From Flavobacteriales bacterium (GTDB lineage Bacteria; Bacteroidota; Bacteroidia; Flavobacteriales_G; Salibacteraceae): 9,179 nt of DNA. Positions 1 to 5,739 of this stretch are shown one piece after another. Within the stretch, counting starts at the first letter, position 1. Each line of letters starts with the position of its first letter. Both the position numbers and the translations under genes were made by a program. Where the stretch lies: the NCBI GenBank assembly GCA_003499525.1, contig DNTB01000079.1:1-9179 (forward strand), read 5' to 3'. The notes under the pieces are model-generated. The model was not told the origin of the DNA. It did not search any database and worked only from the letters and a program-made list of their open reading frames with translations.

Positions 1-32
1 TAAACTTGCTTCAAACAATTCAAACTAATATC

Positions 33-2198
33 ATGCTACGATCTCTCTCTCTCTCTCTGGTAATCAGTACGTTAGGATTTGCACAGAATTTTAGTATTCG
101 ATGTCTACTAAATAATAATCTGGATATTCACCAAATTGATTCTTTATTTCAAGTTTCTGTTGCACGACAATCTTTTTCTGATCTCCAAATAAGGTTTACA
201 TATCCAAACGCTCAAAACCCTGAGTTGCACAAGTATTTAATTGTTCAAGGAAATGAAGGAAACCCGCTGCATTTGATAACAACTTTGTTAAATACAGGTG
301 TTTTTCAAGATGTGAAAATGGATGATTTAGCTTCTATTAACCTTTGCACTAATCCTTTGCCTCCTGTCAACGATTTATGGATAGCCAATAACTGGGTAAA
401 CAATGATGCTTTGACATTGGTAGATGCAAGGTGTGCCTGGAGCATAACTACAGGAGATCCGAACATTTCAATAGGAATTGCAGACACAGAGTTTGAGAAC
501 CTTCATGAAGATTTAATAAACCAAGTTTATCAGATTAATGGTCCTAATTCATCCAATCATTATCACGGCACAAGAGTCTTCGGAGTGGCCGGAGCTCAAA
601 CTAATAATAATCTTGGAATAGCCGGAATCGGATATAACTGTAAAGGCGCATTAGAACGAATTTCACATTCTTCTAATGGATCAGCTTGGTCAGGTAATAT
701 TGAAACAGCAATTTGGAATTTATATACAGATTCAATACCGGTTATAAATGTTAGTTGGACTGGAACAGGACTGGATCTACTCGCTGCAGAAGAGATTGCT
801 GAGCACTCAGTAATTGTTCTTGCGGCTGGTAATACTCCAAACGGAAGTAATCACAGTGCTATTGCGGATATTCCAGGAGTAGTTTTAGTAAGTGGTGTCG
901 ATCATACAGGTGCTCACGGACCCACGGGACATAGGCACAACCAATGGGTAGATTTATGTGCGCAGAGTACAAATGTTACAACGACAGATATCTCTAATGG
1001 CTATACAGGGGACTGGGGGACCTCCTATGCTGCGCCGATGGTATCTGGTACAATTGGGCTAATGCTGAGTGTTAATGACTGTTTGTCGCCAAAGCAAATA
1101 GAAGATATTCTTGAAAGCACAACCAATCCAATAACGGATGCGGCCAATTTTCCTAACGGAGTTGGATCGGGTTATTTAAATGCTTATCGAGCAGTTAAAG
1201 CGGCACAAGATTTCAATTCTACATCTTTAGATCTGTATATGCGTGACAGGCTAGACGATGTTGGCTATGATGCGGGTTATACCTGGACCTGGAATTTTGA
1301 TGATAGTCCAGATATTTGGGTAAGAAATCAAAACGACGGCTTTCTCAATCAAGTTCATGAAAGCCCTGAGTATCAATCAGGTAGTCCAGTGTATGTATAT
1401 GTCCGCGTTGGAAACAAAAGTTGTGTTCCATCTTTAGGGAGTGAAAAACTGGCTCTTTATTGGTCAAAGGCTTCAACTAATTCTTCATGGCCACAAAATT
1501 GGAATGGTTCAGATCCAACTATTGGAAACAAAATAAATGAAATTGATATTCCAATTCTGCAACCAGGTGAACACACTATATTGGAGTTTGCATGGAATAT
1601 TTTGCCAAATACAGGTATTGGGACGACATGGAATAATTGTTTGTTGGCTAGAATCGAAAACTCATCAGTAGATCCAATTACCGTTTATCCAGGAGATCAA
1701 GGTCAGGATGTTTACCAAAATAACAATGTATCCATGAAAAACCTTGTCGTTACAAATTATATCTCTGGCAGTCCTCAAGTCGGTGCTGATTCTAAAGGAA
1801 GTGAGCTATATTTCTACATTGGAAATACCAACACAACAGAAAATTATTATGACATAGTTTTTGGAAATCTAGAAGATAACGACATTCAAATTTCTCAAGT
1901 GTCCGAAATTACAGTTCATCTTGATCAACAAGGATGGAACATAGTTTATCCATATATTCAAGGTAGAGAAGATATACACATGAGAGGTTCAAATAGCTTT
2001 ACGTTGATGGATAGCAACCCTGTTGAGCTGAGTAATGTTTACTTTCCTGGTAATGTGAGGATTCCGGTACGGTTGACTTTTAACTTTCTTATTGATGAGG
2101 TAGATCAATCGATTACTTATGATTATCATGTAACTCAAAACTATAGTCTTCCGCATGCCGAGATTGGAGAACGATGGACGGGGGGGTACATTTTTTAA
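33..2198 (+). CDS. Secreted subtilisin-family (S8) serine protease, catalytic part
   Basis: Endopeptidase of the subtilase (S8) family, expected to act outside the cell after Sec and T9SS export. The full catalytic set is visible (numbered from the ATG at 33): Asp151 in GIADTEFE, His178 in HYHGTRVFG, oxyanion Asn267 in AAGN and Ser331 in GTSYAAPMVSG. Residues 1-18 (MLRSLSLSLVISTLGFAQ) form a signal peptide with likely cleavage before the Gln, which is why I prefer this ATG to the in-frame TTG at 6. The protease domain spans about 140-392. Residues about 400-573 resemble a beta-rich accessory region seen C-terminal to proteases in Bacteroidota (SPDIWVRNQNDG, YVYVRVGNKSC, LLARIENS). The frame ends just after a G7 run. 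The expected Ig-like and T9SS sorting domains continue in the -1 frame (2174-2710). Restored length would be about 892 residues. Family assignment is secure; whether the break is real is not. Confidence 0.93.
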   Translation: MLRSLSLSLVISTLGFAQNFSIRCLLNNNLDIHQIDSLFQVSVARQSFSDLQIRFTYPNAQNPELHKYLIVQGNEGNPLHLITTLLNTGVFQDVKMDDLASINLCTNPLPPVNDLWIANNWVNNDALTLVDARCAWSITTGDPNISIGIADTEFENLHEDLINQVYQINGPNSSNHYHGTRVFGVAGAQTNNNLGIAGIGYNCKGALERISHSSNGSAWSGNIETAIWNLYTDSIPVINVSWTGTGLDLLAAEEIAEHSVIVLAAGNTPNGSNHSAIADIPGVVLVSGVDHTGAHGPTGHRHNQWVDLCAQSTNVTTTDISNGYTGDWGTSYAAPMVSGTIGLMLSVNDCLSPKQIEDILESTTNPITDAANFPNGVGSGYLNAYRAVKAAQDFNSTSLDLYMRDRLDDVGYDAGYTWTWNFDDSPDIWVRNQNDGFLNQVHESPEYQSGSPVYVYVRVGNKSCVPSLGSEKLALYWSKASTNSSWPQNWNGSDPTIGNKINEIDIPILQPGEHTILEFAWNILPNTGIGTTWNNCLLARIENSSVDPITVYPGDQGQDVYQNNNVSMKNLVVTNYISGSPQVGADSKGSELYFYIGNTNTTENYYDIVFGNLEDNDIQISQVSEITVHLDQQGWNIVYPYIQGREDIHMRGSNSFTLMDSNPVELSNVYFPGNVRIPVRLTFNFLIDEVDQSITYDYHVTQNYSLPHAEIGERWTGGYIF
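42..58 (+). repeat. (TC)8 dinucleotide tract in signal-peptide codons
   Basis: Seventeen bases of uninterrupted TC repeat begin three codons after the ATG at 33. They encode the Ser-Leu alternation of the signal-peptide core. Gain or loss of one dinucleotide would shift the whole protease frame, so this is a candidate slipped-strand site. Confidence 0.85.
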
Positions 2199-2710
2199 TC
2201 AATATTGGTCCCAGGGATGCTTTTGAAGCTGATGCAGGAAACGATAAGGATATATATATAGGGGAGACGGTAACCTTATCAGCAGAGCAAATCAACGAAT
2301 CCGCCGAGTATAACTGGTACGATCATAATGGTAACCTAATATATACTGGATTAGATTTAACAGTATCGCCAGATGTTACCGAAGAATATCGCCTTGAAGT
2401 AATAACGGATGCAGATGGATTTAAAGATTATGATGAAGTAAGGGTGCATGTGGGTCGCTTTAAGCTTCATTCCTTAACACCTAATCCTGCCAGTACTCAA
2501 GTGACGGTTAATTATGACGTACAAGGAGCAAGTTCTGCCTATCTCCTGGTTTTGGGAGTGAATAACACAACAAGTTCGCATAACTATATTATAGATCTCA
2601 GTCAAACGCAAATGACAATAGATTTGAACAATTATCAAATAGGAGCTTATACCATCGCCCTTGTGGTTGACGGGCAGATAGTGGATGCACAAGGCTTTAT
2701 AGTTCAGTAA
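2174..2710 (+). CDS. C-terminal Ig-like and T9SS sorting part of the split protease
   Basis: Probably not an independent gene. It has no signal peptide, its ATG lies inside the end of the protease frame, and it supplies the modules missing from that protein. Residues about 19-94 resemble a PKD/Ig-like fold (AGNDKDIYIGETVTLSA, then YNWYDHNGNLIYTG, then EYRLEVITDADG). Residues about 96-178 are a typical T9SS type A sorting domain, opening with LHSLTPNPASTQVTVNY and ending GAYTIALVVDGQIVDAQGFIVQ in two pieces of conserved form. In Bacteroidota this domain directs proteins through the outer-membrane T9SS pore and is usually cleaved on export. Joining at the G7 run gives the smooth sequence WTGG-VHFLINIGPRD. 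If made separately it would be cytoplasmic and non-functional. Confidence 0.8.
   Translation: MDGGVHFLINIGPRDAFEADAGNDKDIYIGETVTLSAEQINESAEYNWYDHNGNLIYTGLDLTVSPDVTEEYRLEVITDADGFKDYDEVRVHVGRFKLHSLTPNPASTQVTVNYDVQGASSAYLLVLGVNNTTSSHNYIIDLSQTQMTIDLNNYQIGAYTIALVVDGQIVDAQGFIVQ
2180..2186 (+). other. G7 homopolymer at the frame break of the protease gene
   Basis: Seven Gs follow TGGAC and are read as acG GGG GGG in the protease frame, which then stops at 2196-2198. One more G would join the frame to the downstream Ig-like/T9SS domain. The run is also in the X-XXY-YYZ phase of a -1 ribosomal slippery heptamer. A T6 run at 2191-2196 is a second homopolymer where one extra base would also restore the frame. 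Confidence 0.8.
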
Positions 2711-2779
2711 AATGAAGTAAAGAGGCAGAATAATCAGAGTATTGAAGCAAGATCATCAATTCGGTAAAAAAATGAAATC

Positions 2780-3736
2780 ATGATAAAATATAAGATAGTC
2801 CTCACTCTAAGTCTGTTTTGCATTGCTTCAGCATCAGTTTTTTCTCAGATAGAACTGGCACCTGTTGGTTCAAAATGGCATTATTCATCAAATTCATCCC
2901 CTTTTCAAGACTATTTTTTTTGGCAGGTGTCAAAAGATACCATTGTTGACGGAAGGATAGCTCGCAAGTTGGTCAGATTCAACTCTTCAGGTGCAGTTTC
3001 TGGCGAAGAAATTGTTCATGCCAGAAACGATAGCGTGTTCTACTGGTATCAAGGGCAGTTCAATTTGATGTCTGATTTCCATTCCGCTTTAGGAGACACC
3101 ACTGTTTTAGAAATCAGATCTACGGCACTGAGCAGTTTCACAGATACGGTATTAGATGTTTCAGTGGTCATTACGGATAAGAAGGATTCTTTAGTAAATG
3201 GAAAACTGCTCAAATTTGTAGAAGTAGCGGTAGTTCCTATTAGTGGTTTGGAAAACGAATATGTCTGGCCTTTAACGTATCAATACTTTGAACAAATAGG
3301 GCATAATTATTCTGGTGTAGAAATAGTCTATGAAATTAAGCTACCGGGTATACCTGAACAATCTAATTTGAGATGCTTTGATAATTTCATAGACCTCAGC
3401 TATCAAACTCCATTCTGGAATTTGCACGGAGGAAATACATATGCTTGCGATTATATTCTCGCCAACCCAAGAATTAGTGCAGGGGTCAACCCAATCGAGA
3501 TATTCCCAAATCCAGCGAAGGCAGTGATATATTTTTCGCGATCGACTGATTCTCGGCTTAAAGAAAAAGTGGAGATTTCTATTTTCGATCTCAAGGGTAA
3601 ACTATTAATTGAAGACTTACTTGAAAGGGGTGTTCAGCAGAAAGAGTTGAATATAAGTAGTCTGGAACAAGGAGCTTACATAGTTCAATTGCAAGTTGGG
3701 AGGGAGGTCAGCAAAAAACGCTTGATTGTTCAATAA
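2780..3736 (+). CDS. Secreted protein with T9SS type A sorting domain
   Basis: A 318-residue exported protein of unknown activity. Residues 1-22 form a signal peptide (MIKYKIVLTLSLFCIASASVFS) with likely cleavage before Gln23. Residues 23-230 are a beta-rich, Trp/Tyr-rich region that starts with IELAPVGSKWHYS, an opening I associate with uncharacterised secreted proteins of this phylum. It holds two late cysteines, Cys199 and Cys223, that could pair. Residues about 241-318 form a T9SS sorting domain: IFPNPAKAVIYF, then VEISIFDLKGK, and SSLEQGAYIVQLQ near the end. It lies 69 bases after the protease C-terminal frame, so co-transcription is possible, though no promoter or terminator is evident between them. 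No catalytic motif is visible. The secretion call is strong; the function is unknown. Confidence 0.88.
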   Translation: MIKYKIVLTLSLFCIASASVFSQIELAPVGSKWHYSSNSSPFQDYFFWQVSKDTIVDGRIARKLVRFNSSGAVSGEEIVHARNDSVFYWYQGQFNLMSDFHSALGDTTVLEIRSTALSSFTDTVLDVSVVITDKKDSLVNGKLLKFVEVAVVPISGLENEYVWPLTYQYFEQIGHNYSGVEIVYEIKLPGIPEQSNLRCFDNFIDLSYQTPFWNLHGGNTYACDYILANPRISAGVNPIEIFPNPAKAVIYFSRSTDSRLKEKVEISIFDLKGKLLIEDLLERGVQQKELNISSLEQGAYIVQLQVGREVSKKRLIVQ

Positions 3737-3870
3737 TATCAGAAGCGATTAGACCTAATTTCAACAAGAGCAGGAATCAAAATATCAATCAGATTAAGGG
3801 AAACAAGCGCTATGAGCTAAAATTTTCAGAGAGGATGCTCTCGCACCTCGCCATATAAAATAGATGCAGG

Positions 3871-3929
3871 TTGGCATATTATAGTGTTCTATGCTGGCTG
3901 TGGCAGCATGTAGAACAACTTTATGGCAA
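3871..3929 (+). repeat. Left REP-like bulged palindrome
   Basis: TTGGCATATTATAG leads into a hairpin: TGTTCT (3885-3890) and ATGCTG (3891-3896), a 7-base loop (3897-3903), CAGCAT (3904-3909), an unpaired GT (3910-3911), then AGAACA (3912-3917). CTTTATGGCAA (3919-3929) closes the unit and pairs imperfectly with the opening TTGGCATA. The stem is 12 bp with a 2-base bulge on the 3' side. Confidence 0.85.
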
Positions 3930-3974
3930 CCGTATTTCGATCAAAGTTGTTACATTTATTCACGAGCAAAGAGA

Positions 3975-4535
3975 ATGAACAAAGGCACAACCAGCTATCA
4001 CATTAAAGATGAAAATGCGCTCTATTTCCTGACTTGTGCGACCGTTGAATGGATTGATGTCTTTACCAAATCGAAGTATAAAGAGGTATTCACAGAAAGT
4101 ATCAATTTCTGCATCAAGAACAAGGGTTTAGAGGTGTTTGCGTGGGTGCTCATGACCAATCATTTTCATATGATCGCAAGGGCGAAAGAAGACTTTGAGT
4201 TATCCGGCATCTTAAGAGACATGAAAAAGCATACAACCAAGGAGGTTGTACGATTAATAAAAGAAGAACCTGAAGGTAGAGAAAGCAGCTTATTGAATGA
4301 AATGAGCGCAGCTGCAAAGCGGAATAGCAAGAAGCAAACCTATCAGATGTGGCGAAATGATAATCATCCTATTGAACTATTCAAAACTGAAACTGTAGCC
4401 CAAAAACTTCAGTACATCCACATGAATCCGGTTGAAGAAGGAATTGTGATCTATCCGGAAGACTATGCATACAGCAGCGCAATAGACTATTCGGGAAGAA
4501 AAGGGATGATCGATATTGAATTAATCAATGGATAG
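3975..4535 (+). CDS. REP-associated tyrosine transposase (IS200-like, Y1/HUH)
   Basis: Single-strand DNA nicking and joining enzyme of the Y1 transposase superfamily, RAYT branch. The 186-residue product carries the HUH motif as NHFH (residues 62-65) in VLMTNHFHMIA. A Tyr147 lies in LQYIHMNPVEEGIV, the conserved RAYT segment that I take to supply the nucleophilic tyrosine. MWRNDNHPIEL (125-135) matches the usual block before it. Length and motif order fit RAYTs rather than IS200 TnpA, which is shorter. The frame is open back to an ATG at 3891, but that extension would translate the left palindrome (3885-3917), so I choose the ATG at 3975, which gives the family-like start MNKGTTSYHIKDENALYFLT. 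It appears intact. RAYTs are often domesticated single-copy genes that spread small hairpins; here the flanking hairpins are the likely substrates. Confidence 0.92.
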   Translation: MNKGTTSYHIKDENALYFLTCATVEWIDVFTKSKYKEVFTESINFCIKNKGLEVFAWVLMTNHFHMIARAKEDFELSGILRDMKKHTTKEVVRLIKEEPEGRESSLLNEMSAAAKRNSKKQTYQMWRNDNHPIELFKTETVAQKLQYIHMNPVEEGIVIYPEDYAYSSAIDYSGRKGMIDIELING

Positions 4536-4553
4536 ATTGAACGATACATCCGA

Positions 4554-4609
4554 TTGCCATAAAGATGTTCTAATCACGCTTTCGCGTGAAGAACACTATA
4601 ATATGCCAA
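4554..4609 (-). repeat. Right REP-like bulged palindrome, inverted copy
   Basis: Read on the minus strand this repeats the left unit: TTGGCATATTATAG, TGTTCT (4595-4590), an inner stem TCACGC (4589-4584), GAAA loop, GCGTGA (4579-4574), unpaired TT (4573-4572), AGAACA (4571-4566), then CTTTATGGCAA (4564-4554). The outer arms are conserved with the left copy while the inner stem is completely different yet still paired. The minus-strand loop GCGAAAGC matches a known unusually stable DNA mini-hairpin. Confidence 0.85.
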
Positions 4610-4654
4610 TCTGCTATGGGTTCGGAAGGTGCAGAATAGCACAAGTAAAGGCCT

Positions 4655-4662
4655 TATATTTG
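4655..4662 (+). promoter_or_regulatory. Possible Bacteroidota -7 box (TATATTTG) before the kinase
   Basis: TATATTTG matches the Bacteroidota -7 consensus TAnnTTTG and ends six bases before the ATG at 4669. Transcription would begin at or almost at the start codon, giving a leaderless or near-leaderless message. I see no convincing -33 TTTG partner, so this may be chance. Confidence 0.25.
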
Positions 4663-4668
4663 GAATCG

Positions 4669-5244
4669 ATGGCCTATAAAAACCTTTTCATAATTGCCGG
4701 TTGTAATGGGGCAGGAAAGACTACTGCTTCATTCACTATTCTACCAGAAATCATTGATTGTAAAGAGTTCATAAATGCGGATGAAATAGCCAAAGGATTG
4801 TCTCCATTTCAGCCTGAAAGCGTAGCTATCGAATCGGGCAGAATCATGATTGATCGTATTGAAGAATTAGTGAAAGGAGGAAAGAGTTTTGCATTTGAAA
4901 CAACTTTGGCTACTAAAGGACATTTTAGGAGAATTCAAAAGGGGCAACAAGTTGGATATACCCGGATTCTGATATTCTTTTGGTTGAATAATGTTGAATT
5001 GGCGAAAGAAAGAGTAAAGATTAGAGTGAAAGAAGGGGGTCATGCTATACCGGATAATGTAATTGAGAGAAGGTATTATCGAGGGTTGAAGAATCTTTTT
5101 TCAATGTATCTCGATGAAGTTGAGGCAATTTTTATTTTCGACAATTCCTATGGTAAACCCCATTTGATTGCCAGAAAAAATGAAGGGGAGCGAATGGAAG
5201 TATTCGAGCAACAGACATTTATTCAAATGAAGCGAAGCATATGA
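4669..5244 (+). CDS. Zeta-toxin/COG4185-type P-loop kinase
   Basis: Cytoplasmic P-loop protein of the zeta-toxin-like, COG4185 group. Epsilon-zeta family toxins phosphorylate UDP-N-acetylglucosamine sugars; the substrate of this branch is not established. The 191-residue product starts directly with the core strand: NLFIIAGCNGAGKTTA holds Walker A (Gly11-Thr18). INADEIAKGLSP (Asp39) and FAFETTLA (77-81) follow, matching substrate-site positions of the family. RVKEGGHAIP (119-128) with VIERRYYRGLKNL is the characteristic C-terminal signature, followed by FIFDNS. The frame is open upstream to an ATG at 4528, but that would add 47 unconserved residues translated through the right palindrome, so 4669 is preferred. 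The stop overlaps the start of the 50-residue gene at 5241. Toxin activity is inferred, not shown. Confidence 0.85.
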   Translation: MAYKNLFIIAGCNGAGKTTASFTILPEIIDCKEFINADEIAKGLSPFQPESVAIESGRIMIDRIEELVKGGKSFAFETTLATKGHFRRIQKGQQVGYTRILIFFWLNNVELAKERVKIRVKEGGHAIPDNVIERRYYRGLKNLFSMYLDEVEAIFIFDNSYGKPHLIARKNEGERMEVFEQQTFIQMKRSI

Positions 5245-5393
5245 AGGAGGACAAAAAACACCAAAATATTGGAGATAGAATTATCTCCGGAATGGATATC
5301 GTCTATGAGAGGCTACTTGCATATAAAAAAGAGAAGAACAGCTATCTTGTAGTAATGGACGGTAATAAAATTGTCCTGAGGAAACCCGAATAG
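5241..5393 (+). CDS. Small protein, candidate antitoxin of the kinase
   Basis: A 50-residue frame whose ATG shares ATGA with the stop of the kinase, an arrangement usual for translational coupling. The product begins MKEDKKHQNIGDRIISGMDI and ends NSYLVVMDGNKIVLRKPE. It is charged, probably with a short helix (about 12-32) followed by a beta hairpin (about 33-47). From memory, small proteins with a helix and a YLVV-DGKIV-type ending occur beside COG4185 kinases, which fits an antitoxin or accessory role; I cannot verify this. The position after the toxin is the reverse of classical epsilon-zeta order. A strong AAGGAGG lies just inside the gene (5244-5250) without a well-placed start after it; it may help re-initiation. 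Confidence 0.6.
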   Translation: MKEDKKHQNIGDRIISGMDIVYERLLAYKKEKNSYLVVMDGNKIVLRKPE

Positions 5394-5448
5394 AGATCCA
5401 TTCAATCTACCATGAGCTAATGAACAGTTAAGCAAACAGTTTCCACCC

Positions 5449-5492
5449 GTTGGCGCGGATCTCCAGATCCGTGACTAATCCTGTTGGCGCGG
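5449..5492 (+). repeat. GTTGGCGCGG direct repeat with 7-bp palindrome
   Basis: GTTGGCGCGG occurs at 5449-5458 and 5483-5492, 34 bases apart. The first copy runs into a compact palindrome, CGGATCT (5456-5462), CC, AGATCCG (5465-5471). The second copy is followed by a degenerate GTTCCGGGG and not the palindrome. This part is clearly GC-richer than its surroundings. It resembles an intergenic REP-type element and may also act in the transcript downstream of the kinase pair; there is no T-run, so it is not a canonical terminator. Confidence 0.6.
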
Positions 5493-5504
5493 GTTCCGGG
5501 GTTT

Positions 5505-5525
5505 TGAGTTGTGAGTTATGAGTTA
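5505..5525 (+). repeat. Three tandem TGAGTTR heptamers
   Basis: TGAGTTG, TGAGTTA and TGAGTTA follow one another with exact 7-base period. They belong to the same family as the larger array at 5554-5668, but in opposite orientation. Confidence 0.8.
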
Positions 5526-5553
5526 TACACTCATGATGCTTAGAAGAAAACCC

Positions 5554-5668
5554 GAAACTTTGAACTCCGAACCCTGAATTCCGAACCCCGAACTTTGAAC
5601 TCAGAACTCCGAAACTTTGAACTCTGAAACTCCAAACTTTGAACTTGTAACTCCGATACCCCAACTCC
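5554..5668 (-). repeat. Degenerate heptamer array, opposite orientation
   Basis: Plus-strand reading gives GAACTCC, GAACCCT, GAATTCC, GAACCCC, GAACTTT, GAACTCA and GAACTCC in perfect 7-base register from 5562 to 5610. More divergent 7- and 8-base units then run to about 5668. The reverse complement of GAACTCA is TGAGTTC, the same unit as at 5505-5525, so the two arrays face each other across about 28 bases and could fold together. The array is noncoding: 5394-5739 holds no gene I can support. Confidence 0.8.
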
Positions 5669-5739
5669 AAGAGCGCATTGCAGAATTGGAAACAAGAGAA
5701 TAATTGCTTTAAATTCACCTTCAGAATCTACTCTTTAGC

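Larger units (their letters stand above)
3836..4641 (+). mobile_element. RAYT unit bracketed by inverted bulged palindromes
   Basis: A transposase of the REP-associated type is flanked by two inverted copies of one structured sequence. The core match is a perfect 20-base inverted repeat (3871-3890 against 4590-4609). A second match of 18 out of 19 bases follows (3911-3929 against 4554-4572). Weaker similarity extends outwards to GCACCT (3844-3849) against AGGTGC (4627-4632) and to TGCT against AGCA, which sets the approximate limits given here. I see no target-site duplication, as expected for HUH elements. A separate 5-bp hairpin (GAGAG/CTCTC, 3829-3842) lies just outside the left end. Boundaries are approximate. 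Confidence 0.75.

Noticed and set aside
3891..3974. Upstream ATG at 3891 as the transposase start
   Set aside because: The 28 extra residues would be encoded by half of the left palindrome and do not resemble the family N-terminus, which begins at 3975.
3871..4609. Integron attC-like sites (imperfect palindromes with extrahelical bases)
   Set aside because: The GTTRRRY/RYYYAAC core sites are absent, there is no integron integrase in the window, and the hairpins bracket a RAYT in inverted rather than direct orientation.
3812..5420. Shared ATGAGCTAA at 3812-3820 and 5412-5420 as element ends around the RAYT-kinase block
   Set aside because: A 9-base match is expected by chance in a window of this size, and flanking bases do not extend it.
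5456..5471. Rho-independent terminator after the kinase pair
   Set aside because: The 7-bp stem has a 2-base loop and no following T-run, so it does not fit an intrinsic terminator.
5505..5668. CRISPR array
   Set aside because: Units are contiguous 7-mers without spacers, and no cas genes are present.
5428..5718. Minus-strand open frame of 96 codons with FGVQSFGV-like repetition
   Set aside because: It is the translation of the degenerate 7-base repeat array. Repetition comes from the DNA period, and no domain or start context supports a protein.
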